Source of the DNA: Acidobacteria subdivision 2 bacterium RH1 MAG20
GTDB lineage: Bacteria > Acidobacteriota > Terriglobia > Terriglobales > Acidobacteriaceae
Direction: 5' to 3'
Assembly: GCA_002197545.1 (NCBI GenBank)
Contig: NFUO01000504.1
Span: 1-6,005, forward strand
DNA: 6,005 nucleotides
Below are positions 1 through 6,005 of the stretch, piece after piece. Position numbers and translations under genes: made by a program. Under the pieces are notes generated by a model. The model ran no database searches. It was given only the letters and a program-made list of their open reading frames with translations, and was not told the DNA's origin. How positions within the stretch are numbered: position 1 is the stretch's first letter; the number at the start of each line of letters is the position of its first letter.

Positions 1-1
1 G

Positions 2-1063
2 AAGGGCATTCTCACGGTCCCGGACGGCGTCACGCTTCGTGGGTCTTGCAGTTGTGTGCCGTCGCACACGGGACTGCGAGATCGAGGGCAGCCAAAGCCG
101 GGCGACGATGGTACAGCCCTGTTCGTGACGGCGGGCCAGGGCAACGAAGAGGGTACGGCGTTCCTGACGTTGAATACCAACAGCTCCGTCGCCGGACTGA
201 CCATCTACTATCCCGAGCAGGTAACCGACTCTGCACCCAAACCCTATCCGTGGACCGTCGCCATGCGCGGAAAGAATCCCGCTATCTTCGACGTGGAACT
301 GCTCAACCCCTATCAAGGCATTGACGCCAGCCAGAACGAACGGCACAACGTGCGAAACATCACCGGTCAGCCGCTGCGCCGCGGCGTCTTTGTGGATGCA
401 ATTTACGATATAGGCCGCATTGAGAACGTGCATTTCAATCCCTGGTGGAACTCAGGCAGTGCCGTCTACCGGTGGCAAATGGAGAATGGCGAGGCCTTTA
501 TCTTCGGCCGGGCTGACTGGGAGTACGTGCTGAATACTTTCTGCTTCGGATACCACGTCGGCTACAAGTTTGTGTCAACCGCGACGGGCGAATGCAATGG
601 CAACTTTCTTGGCATTGGAGCTGACGATTGCAATCGGGCAGTTCTGGTCGAGCAGAGCGCCGTCTATGGGCTGCTGATCGCGAATGCGGAATTCACGTCC
701 TTTCGCGGCCCCAATCCGACCATGGTCGAAGTGGGACCGCAACACCGGGGAGTCGTTCGCATCAGCAACAGCGCCTTCTGGGGGCCATGTGACCAGATTG
801 CGAAGATTGCCGGTCAGGGTACCGTTGGTTTCAGTGACTGCACCTTTGTTGAGTGGGGAAGGGATGGTGATCGGCCGGCGATCGACGTGACGTCAGGCAG
901 CGTGCTGATCAGGGGCTGCGAATTCATTGAAAGCAAGAAACACATCTCCCTGGGAGAAGCTGTCGAACGCGCGATCGTTACCGGGAATCTCTTCCGTGGA
1001 CCTGCGCAGATACAGAATGCTTCTCGCGGAGATGTGCAGACCGGGTTTAACGCAGCTTCCTGA
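2..1063 (+). CDS. Right-handed parallel beta-helix (pectate-lyase-like) protein, 5' truncated
   Basis: The frame is open from the window edge to a TGA at 1061-1063, giving 353 residues; the true start lies upstream. A GTG at 56 is in frame but is unlikely to be the start, because the codons before it already read as family-like sequence (GILTVPDGVTLRGS). Such VPDGVTLRG segments are typical of the first coils of pectate-lyase-superfamily beta-helices. Later sequence shows short repeated beta-strand turns rich in Asn, Gly and aromatic residues, such as LTLNTNSSVAGLTIYYPEQ, YDIGRIENVHFNPWW and VRISNSAFWGP, then GFSDCTFVEW, IRGCEFIES and VTGNLFRG near the C-terminus. These look like successive coils ending naturally. 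The family includes polysaccharide lyases, GH28-like hydrolases and non-catalytic members; I see no diagnostic lyase or GH28 catalytic motif, so the activity is unassigned. It is probably exported, but the signal peptide would be outside the window. It is the first visible member of a co-directional carbohydrate-active gene set. Confidence 0.85.
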   Translation, partial: KGILTVPDGVTLRGSCSCVPSHTGLRDRGQPKPGDDGTALFVTAGQGNEEGTAFLTLNTNSSVAGLTIYYPEQVTDSAPKPYPWTVAMRGKNPAIFDVELLNPYQGIDASQNERHNVRNITGQPLRRGVFVDAIYDIGRIENVHFNPWWNSGSAVYRWQMENGEAFIFGRADWEYVLNTFCFGYHVGYKFVSTATGECNGNFLGIGADDCNRAVLVEQSAVYGLLIANAEFTSFRGPNPTMVEVGPQHRGVVRISNSAFWGPCDQIAKIAGQGTVGFSDCTFVEWGRDGDRPAIDVTSGSVLIRGCEFIESKKHISLGEAVERAIVTGNLFRGPAQIQNASRGDVQTGFNAAS

Positions 1064-1141
1064 ATCAGGCGGGAGGATCGGGTCCGCTCGCGCAGTAAAA
1101 TGCGATTCAAGAGCGGGACGACTGAGACTCTTTGACTTCGT

Positions 1142-1150
1142 GGGAAGGAG
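1142..1150 (+). promoter_or_regulatory. Ribosome binding site of the SGNH hydrolase gene
   Basis: GGGAAGGAG is a strong Shine-Dalgarno match ten bases before the ATG at 1161. It decides the start in favour of 1161 over the longer in-frame reading that begins inside the preceding gene at 927 and over the internal ATG at 1245, which has no comparable site. Confidence 0.75.
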
Positions 1151-1160
1151 AATTCATCTG

Positions 1161-2528
1161 ATGCTCTCCGCAACCTCGACAAGAGGCGCAAGAACCGAAC
1201 GTTTCAGCGGCAGCAAGGCGCTATGGGCGGGGCGTCTGGCAGTGATGAGTCTGTTCTGCGTCCTGCCTGCAACTGGCCGGCCAGCACCTTACGGCCAATG
1301 GTGCGGGACCTGGGCGACGGCCGCGATGCAAGGCAATTCGCAGACGACGTTCACCAATGAGACACTTCGTCAAATAGTGCACACCAGCGTTGGCGGCGCC
1401 AGAGTTCGAATCCGGATATCCAACCTCTTTGGTACCGAACCGCTCCGTGTCGAGGATTTGCATCTCGCGTTGTGGAGTTGTCATTCATCCATCGTTGCCG
1501 GCAGCGATCGCCGGCTTGCCTTCGGGGGCAGTACGGCCGTGGTGATTCCACCAGGCAAAGCGGCAATCAGTGACCCCATCCAGTATGATTTGCCGGCTCT
1601 GACTGACGTAGCGATCAGCTTCTACCTGCCTCGGACCACCGGCGACATCACTTTCCATCCGTCCGCACATCAAACCAGTTACATTGCAACGAGCGATGTC
1701 AGCGGCAATGCAGATTTCTCCGACGGACGAAAGATCACGAGCAATTACTTTCTAACAAACGTCGAGGTGCAGGGGAAGCACCTGTCCGGTTCCCTCGTAA
1801 CTCTGGGCGCTTCCATTACGGAAGGGTACAAGGCTACTGACGGCGCCAACCGGCAGTGGCCGTCAGTTCTTGCCCGGAGACTTGTGGATGCAGGCTTGAA
1901 GATTGGCGTTCTGAATGAGGGAATCAGCGGCAATCGCTTGTTGGCTGCTGGCGCGGGCGCCAGTGCTTTGAGCCGCTTTCAGCGTGACGTCCTCGACCAG
2001 CCTGGGGTGCGCTGGGTCATCTTCTCCGACGACCCAATCAACGATCTTGGCTCTACGAAACCCCCGCCAACCGGAGGAGAATTGATTGCTGCGACCAAGC
2101 ATCTTATCGCTGAAGCTCATCAGCAACACATACTGTTCTTTTGCTCCACGCTGACGCCTTTCGAGGGCGCTAACTATTGGACTCCCAAAGAAGAGATCGC
2201 CCGGGAACAGTTCAACGCGTTTGTGCGAAGCATGAACAGCGGTTGCGATGCGGTTATCGATCAAGATCGCGCCACACACGATCCGGAACATCCCAAGCGA
2301 TTCCTGAGCGCCTACGATAGCGGCGACCATCTTCACCCTAACGATGCCGGGCACCGGGCTATCGCGGATGCTGTGAACCTGCCGATCTTTCTCGACAAGC
2401 GTGGAGGCGCCGGCACAGAGAACGGTGCGAAGCCAGTTTCAAATTTGCACACCCAATCCATGTTTCGCCGTCCACCTGCGGTCTCCGCCGTTCCTGGTGG
2501 AATGAGGCATTGCGCCATATCTTCGTGA
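1161..2528 (+). CDS. Exported SGNH/GDSL hydrolase (XynE-like esterase family)
   Basis: A 455-residue protein, probably an extracytoplasmic carbohydrate esterase or acylhydrolase. Residues 1-25 form a long basic leader followed by a hydrophobic stretch (about 26-38), consistent with a Sec signal or an N-terminal anchor. Residues about 46-190 form the N-terminal beta domain seen in this subgroup (WCGTWATA, TLRQIVHTSVGG, RVRIRISNLFGTEPL). The SGNH domain follows at about 208-410. Block I is LGASITEG with predicted nucleophile Ser218; block II is NEGISGN (Gly257); block III is DDPINDLG (Asn294); block V is DHLHPNDAGH with predicted Asp379 and His382. The Ser-Asp-His set is complete. Block III is odd: relatives usually read LEGINDIG, whereas here Gly is replaced and one residue appears inserted. 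A tail of about 40 residues after the domain (from about 413) has no recognisable fold. The start is set by the GGGAAGGAG site. Substrate is unknown; acetyl or other acyl decorations of a polysaccharide are inferred from the neighbours. Confidence 0.9.
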   Translation: MLSATSTRGARTERFSGSKALWAGRLAVMSLFCVLPATGRPAPYGQWCGTWATAAMQGNSQTTFTNETLRQIVHTSVGGARVRIRISNLFGTEPLRVEDLHLALWSCHSSIVAGSDRRLAFGGSTAVVIPPGKAAISDPIQYDLPALTDVAISFYLPRTTGDITFHPSAHQTSYIATSDVSGNADFSDGRKITSNYFLTNVEVQGKHLSGSLVTLGASITEGYKATDGANRQWPSVLARRLVDAGLKIGVLNEGISGNRLLAAGAGASALSRFQRDVLDQPGVRWVIFSDDPINDLGSTKPPPTGGELIAATKHLIAEAHQQHILFFCSTLTPFEGANYWTPKEEIAREQFNAFVRSMNSGCDAVIDQDRATHDPEHPKRFLSAYDSGDHLHPNDAGHRAIADAVNLPIFLDKRGGAGTENGAKPVSNLHTQSMFRRPPAVSAVPGGMRHCAISS

Positions 2529-2595
2529 AGATTCAGAACTGAGTGCCTGCAAGTCTCAGGAGCGGGCAACGTTTCACAAGGAAGGGATCAAGGTA

Positions 2596-2602
2596 GAGGT
2601 GA
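2596..2602 (+). promoter_or_regulatory. Ribosome binding site of the GH95-like gene
   Basis: GAGGTGA matches the 3' half of the extended Shine-Dalgarno consensus. GAGG ends four bases before the ATG at 2604, a slightly short but workable spacing, and the signal peptide begins directly at this ATG. Confidence 0.55.
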
Positions 2603-2603
2603 G

Positions 2604-5030
2604 ATGAAGAACCTGTTGCGCTCCATCACGTATTCTCTCTTTCTTTGTGCGGTGCTTAGCGCGGCTTCCGTGGCTCAATCGACCGCGTCCGATCCTGCAA
2701 CCGCATGGCATGAAGGGAAATTCCAGGTCGATACCGCCGGAGTCATCGGCCGATCCGCCATTGTCTTAGGTCGGCCGAATGTCGAGGCCGCCCAGGCAAT
2801 GCCGCTTGGCAACGGGCAGCTCGGTGTGGCAGTGTGGTCGGCAGATGGTCTTACCGCGCAACTCAATCGCAACGACACCCTACCGGATCGGCTGTCGCCG
2901 GGCGAGGTGGTGATTCCCGGGCTCTCGGCTCTGACCGAAGCCCAGGATTACGCGGGACGGCTGGATCTCTACAACGGCGAATTTAAAGAACATGGCGGTG
3001 GAATGACCGCAACTGCCTATGTGCAGCCAGATACGGCCACGTTGATCGTCGATGTAACGGGGGCCCCGCCGGACAAGACGCAGAGCGCACAACTCAAGCT
3101 CTGGGCGCCTCGCAAGCCGGCGGCGGCGGCACAAGGCCACGCCGGCTGGTTGTCGCAATCCTGGATTGATGACAGAAATCCTGGAGCTTCCGGACGGCGG
3201 TTCGGGACACTCTCCGCAATCACCGCTGATGGGCGCGACGTAGAGGCGGCGGTGACAGACCCGCTGACGATTACGGTCACGTTCAAGCCTTATATTGATG
3301 GCCATTTCCGGATCGTCGTCGCATCACCGCATTATGACGGCACGGTTGCGGCGCGGGCCGCCCTTCGCCCTTCTCTGGTTGCAGGTGATGTCGCGGCGCA
3401 CAGATCCTGGTGGCACGCATATTGGAATCGCGCGGCAGTGATCAAGATTACCTCGAAAGATGGATCCGGAGAGTATTTGGAAAATCTGCGAAATATCTAT
3501 CTCTATGTCGCTGCGGCCGAAAAGGGAAGCGAATATCCGGGGACGCAAGCAGGCGTCGCGGACATGCTTTCTTCCGCGCGGGATGCACATCGCTGGGATT
3601 CCTCCGCATTTTGGCATTGGAATCTTCGCATGCAGGTGGCAGCCAATATAGGCGCTGGAGTGACGGAGCTCAATGCGCCATATTTCAACCTCTACCGCGA
3701 GAACCTGGCAAATATTGAGAATTGGACAAAGACATATATGGGCGGTCGTTCCGGCGCGTGCATCCCGGAGACCATGCGCTTTAACGGGCAAGGCATCGAA
3801 TACGAGTCAAGTTGGACAACAACCAAGATCCCAGGGAAGATTGGGCGCGATTGCGATCTTTCGTTCCCTCCCTATTACAATGCACGGACACTTTCGACAG
3901 GAGCTGAGGTGTCGCTTTGGATATGGCGACAATACCTTGCGACAGACAATCGCGAATTCCTGGTCGACAATTATCCGGTCATGGCGGCGTCCGCGCGTTT
4001 TCTTCTCTCCTATCAAAAGCTGGGGCCGGATGGGCTGCTGCACACGAATCCTTCCAACGCGCACGAGACACAGTGGGATGTAACCGATCCAACGACCGAC
4101 ATAGCCGCGGCCAAGGCTCTATATCCGGCCACGATCCAGGCGGCGAAGCTGCTTCACAGGGATGCCGGCCTGGTCAGGGCACTTGAGGCGGCATTGCCGA
4201 AGATTCCACCCTTTCCGCGCACGCAGCTCACTCGCCCCTTCACCTTGCTGCCGCCCTCGGCGGATGCCAAAGGAGCGGATATGATTGCGGAGTCCTATCT
4301 TCCCGGCGCGCCCAATCACAACGCTGAAAACATCGGGCTTGAGCCGGTTTGGCCGTATGACCTCATCGGAGATCAATCGCCGCTTTTCGCCCTTGCCAAG
4401 CGTACGTTTGAGCACCGCCTGTTCAAGGCGGTCGCGGACTGGAGCTACGATCCGATCCAGGCAGCTCGTCTCGGGCTGGGCGAAGACGTCAAGTCTACTT
4501 TGTTGACCGTCACGGAGCGCTCGCAGCACACCGTGAACGGCTTCGCGAACTGGGACCGTCAGTACGGCGAGTTCTACGTTGAGGAGACGGGCATCGTCGC
4601 CGATGCACTCCAGGAAGCTCTGGTCCAGGACTATGACGGCCTTATCCGGATCGCCCCAGCCATTCCGCCAGGGTGGGATCTCGACGGAAGCGTCTTCGTC
4701 AGAGGGAAGACAAAAGTCGATGTTCAGACGAGGAACGGAGTTCCGACTGCGGTCGTGATTGAGTCGGGAATCGCGCAATCGCTGAGGATTCGCAATCCGT
4801 GGCCGGGCCATGCAGCGGATGTTGTGGATGGTAAGACGGGAGCAAAGGTCGTGAATGACGCGACCGGTCCCATCATTTCATTCCGCGGCGCAGCAGGCAC
4901 AGACTATCTTGTCGACAGACATGACTCTCCTGTCGCAAACCAGCGCTTCGCGCCCGTAAGTGGGACGCCAGCGACTTCAGCGAAGAAGCTGGGGCCAGTT
5001 CAATTGGGCCTCTTCAGGACCGCTCAATAG
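2604..5030 (+). CDS. Secreted GH95-like six-hairpin glycosidase
   Basis: An 808-residue protein, close to the usual length of GH95 alpha-L-fucosidases/galactosidases. Residues 1-24 are a Sec signal peptide (basic MKNLLR, hydrophobic core, likely cleavage after SVA). Residues about 35-270 form the N-terminal beta-sandwich, with the family-like MPLGNGQLGVAVW at 66-78. A helical linker leads to an (alpha/alpha)6 barrel at about 290-665, and a C-terminal beta domain covers about 675-775 (LIRIAPAIPPGWD, then strands). By eye against GH95, Glu488 in TNPSNAHETQW sits where the general acid lies, and Asp651 in NWDRQYGEFYVEETGI sits where the base-assisting Asp of the usual DGNFG segment lies. Asn340 in WHWNLRMQ matches the first of the two active-site Asn residues, but the second position is Arg342. 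This divergence means fucose specificity should not be assumed; related six-hairpin families remain possible. It lies 75 bases after the SGNH gene and 19 bases before the next gene, so it is probably co-transcribed with both. Confidence 0.87.
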   Translation: MKNLLRSITYSLFLCAVLSAASVAQSTASDPATAWHEGKFQVDTAGVIGRSAIVLGRPNVEAAQAMPLGNGQLGVAVWSADGLTAQLNRNDTLPDRLSPGEVVIPGLSALTEAQDYAGRLDLYNGEFKEHGGGMTATAYVQPDTATLIVDVTGAPPDKTQSAQLKLWAPRKPAAAAQGHAGWLSQSWIDDRNPGASGRRFGTLSAITADGRDVEAAVTDPLTITVTFKPYIDGHFRIVVASPHYDGTVAARAALRPSLVAGDVAAHRSWWHAYWNRAAVIKITSKDGSGEYLENLRNIYLYVAAAEKGSEYPGTQAGVADMLSSARDAHRWDSSAFWHWNLRMQVAANIGAGVTELNAPYFNLYRENLANIENWTKTYMGGRSGACIPETMRFNGQGIEYESSWTTTKIPGKIGRDCDLSFPPYYNARTLSTGAEVSLWIWRQYLATDNREFLVDNYPVMAASARFLLSYQKLGPDGLLHTNPSNAHETQWDVTDPTTDIAAAKALYPATIQAAKLLHRDAGLVRALEAALPKIPPFPRTQLTRPFTLLPPSADAKGADMIAESYLPGAPNHNAENIGLEPVWPYDLIGDQSPLFALAKRTFEHRLFKAVADWSYDPIQAARLGLGEDVKSTLLTVTERSQHTVNGFANWDRQYGEFYVEETGIVADALQEALVQDYDGLIRIAPAIPPGWDLDGSVFVRGKTKVDVQTRNGVPTAVVIESGIAQSLRIRNPWPGHAADVVDGKTGAKVVNDATGPIISFRGAAGTDYLVDRHDSPVANQRFAPVSGTPATSAKKLGPVQLGLFRTAQ

Positions 5031-5040
5031 GCGGGTACGC

Positions 5041-5047
5041 AGAGGTA
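5041..5047 (+). promoter_or_regulatory. Ribosome binding site of the Tat-type exported protein gene
   Basis: AGAGGTA lies in the 19-base gap after the GH95-like stop codon, with GAGG ending four bases before the ATG at 5050. The closeness to the upstream stop suggests translational coupling. Confidence 0.5.
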
Positions 5048-5049
5048 TT

Positions 5050-6005
5050 ATGCAAAGGCGTCAATTTCTTAACGCTTCCCTCGCTCTTTCTGCCCTCGCG
5101 CTGACAGAAAAGATCCTTGCCGGCCCTCTGCAGCGATGGCACAGGCGTAGCTATAAGTTCCACAACACCATCTCCAGAGATGTGCTCGATAACTTTCTGT
5201 CACGCTCCATTTGCATGGAAGGGCTACTCAACGGCAGAGGCAATCTCGACGATGACATTCGTATGCTTACCAGCATTGGCGCGAAATACATCGCGCGAAG
5301 CATTTGCCTGTGGGGTGGCGAAGGTCAATTGCTGCAAAACTTGGCGCGGGCTAGGCAACAGCTTCCAAAGGTCCGCGCAGCCGACCCGGATATGGTTCTC
5401 GAAGCCTGCATCTTCGAGATCGTCACCCCGGAAGTCGAGCAAATCCCGGTGCCCGATTGGACCCTCACCGCGTTTGGGAGGCCAGTGGAGAAGCGCAATT
5501 TCCGTTACGACGCCATCCTGTATCCTCCAGGGCAGCGTACCCGCTCATGGGGAAAGCACGGCGGGGTCCCGGATGTCAGCCAGTCGGAGACCCAGCTATG
5601 GTTTTACTTTCTCGCGGCATCCTATATCGACCTAGGATTCGAAGGAATTCACTGGGGGCAGGTCGAGATAATGGACCGCAGCGATCGACATCTCGACCAC
5701 TATGCCCACGTCTTTTCTCTGGTGCGCGCCTACGCTAAAAAACATGCGCGCCGGGGGATGGTACTGTGCAATGCGCATGTCCCGAGCGGTGGTTTAGTAC
5801 GCGATGGGCAACTACTTCTCGACTTCCATGCCTTCCCGCTGAGAATCAAAGAGACGCCTGGACATCCGCAAGAAGCTATTCTCCAAGTTGGCTATCGTGA
5901 CAGTATCTACTTACACAGCAAAGGGGGACGGACCTATAGCGGTTGGGAATGCGAGCACCTACCCTATTTTGTCGAGCTTGATAACTATGGAGTTAGCAGA
6001 CACCC
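5050..6005 (+). CDS. Tat-type exported putative beta/alpha-barrel hydrolase, 3' truncated
   Basis: The frame is open from the ATG at 5050 to the window edge, giving 318 residues with no stop, so the C-terminus is missing. The N-terminus MQRRQFLNASLALSALAL has twin arginines followed by Q-F-L and a hydrophobic core, a good Tat (or Sec) signal, with likely cleavage after residue 24 (KILA). I do not recognise the family with certainty. The mature part alternates hydrophobic strands and helices as in a TIM-type barrel: DDDIRMLTSIGAKYIARSICLW (67-88, split strand-helix-strand), MVLEACIFEIV (115-125), YIDLGFEGIHWGQVEIMD (192-209), RGMVLCNAHVP (235-245) and LLLDFHAFPLR (255-265). Acidic residues at strand ends, namely Glu118, Glu123, Glu206, Asp209 and Asp258, are candidates for catalysis or sugar binding. 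A glycoside hydrolase role is inferred from this pattern, the aromatic-rich loops and the 19-base spacing from the GH95-like gene. A non-catalytic sugar-binding role is possible. Confidence 0.82.
   Translation, partial: MQRRQFLNASLALSALALTEKILAGPLQRWHRRSYKFHNTISRDVLDNFLSRSICMEGLLNGRGNLDDDIRMLTSIGAKYIARSICLWGGEGQLLQNLARARQQLPKVRAADPDMVLEACIFEIVTPEVEQIPVPDWTLTAFGRPVEKRNFRYDAILYPPGQRTRSWGKHGGVPDVSQSETQLWFYFLAASYIDLGFEGIHWGQVEIMDRSDRHLDHYAHVFSLVRAYAKKHARRGMVLCNAHVPSGGLVRDGQLLLDFHAFPLRIKETPGHPQEAILQVGYRDSIYLHSKGGRTYSGWECEHLPYFVELDNYGVSRH

Noticed and set aside
56..1063. GTG at 56 as a true start for the beta-helix gene
   Set aside because: The same frame is open to the left edge and encodes family-like residues before the GTG, and no ribosome binding site precedes it.
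1091..1104. CGCA...TGCG hairpin after the beta-helix gene
   Set aside because: A 4-base-pair stem without a T tract is expected by chance.
1132..1157. TTGACT followed by AATTCAT as a possible promoter before the SGNH gene
   Set aside because: The spacer is too short (about 13-14 bases), the -10 match is poor, and transcription would start at or past the ribosome binding site.
927..1160. Upstream extension of the SGNH hydrolase frame to an ATG at 927
   Set aside because: It would overlap the end of the beta-helix gene by 137 bases, encodes non-family sequence, and a strong ribosome binding site plus signal-like N-terminus support the ATG at 1161.
1863..2354. 163-codon open frame on the minus strand inside the SGNH gene
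   Set aside because: It is antisense to the catalytic domain of a well-supported gene and shows no domain of its own.
2539..2559. CTGAG...CTCAG inverted repeat between the SGNH and GH95-like genes
   Set aside because: The stem is only 5 base pairs with an 11-base loop and no following T tract, so it does not support a terminator.
4119..4811. 230-codon open frame on the minus strand inside the GH95-like gene
   Set aside because: It is antisense to a clearly coding region; its translation is Arg-rich with no recognisable domain and no good start signal.
5117..5635. 172-codon + strand open frame near the right end
   Set aside because: It is in a different frame from the ATG at 5050, which has a ribosome binding site, an export signal, strand-helix protein sequence and no stop to the edge. 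The 5117 product is Ser/Arg-rich and featureless.

Overview
The window looks like a slice of a bacterial chromosome carrying a carbohydrate-degradation locus. All four supported genes are on the + strand. Base composition is moderately GC-rich by eye. Each gene whose start is visible begins with an export signal. The mix of a beta-helix protein, a XynE-like SGNH esterase, a GH95-like six-hairpin glycosidase and a Tat-type exported putative hydrolase is typical of soil polysaccharide degraders. Acidobacteriota (Terriglobia) is my best guess, but this is inferred from protein style only; no taxonomic marker gene is present.

Layout: (1) 2-1063 is the 3' part of a gene for a right-handed parallel beta-helix (pectate-lyase-like) protein whose start lies off the left edge. 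(2) After 97 bases with no convincing promoter or terminator, 1161-2528 encodes an exported SGNH/GDSL hydrolase with an N-terminal beta domain (XynE-like type), preceded by a strong ribosome binding site. (3) After 75 bases, 2604-5030 encodes a secreted 808-residue GH95-like glycosidase with the N-terminal beta-sandwich, (alpha/alpha)6 barrel and C-terminal beta domain layout. (4) After only 19 bases, a gene starting at 5050 runs off the right edge. It encodes a Tat-type exported protein of unrecognised family that looks like a beta/alpha-barrel glycoside hydrolase.

The genes point the same way with gaps of 97, 75 and 19 bases and no clear terminator between them, so they probably form one operon. 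The plausible joint job is extracytoplasmic attack on a decorated plant or microbial polysaccharide. The esterase would remove acyl groups, the GH95-like enzyme would remove a terminal sugar (GH95 members act on alpha-L-fucose or alpha-L-galactose, but this one is divergent), and the beta-helix protein and the fourth protein would act on the backbone or other linkages. No transporter, SusC/SusD pair, sensor or regulator is visible, so the substrate cannot be named. No RNA genes, mobile elements, repeats or CRISPR arrays were seen.

The main points for a second look are the unfamiliar fourth protein, the divergent active site of the GH95-like enzyme, and the altered block III of the SGNH hydrolase, where the usual Gly before Asn-Asp is lost.
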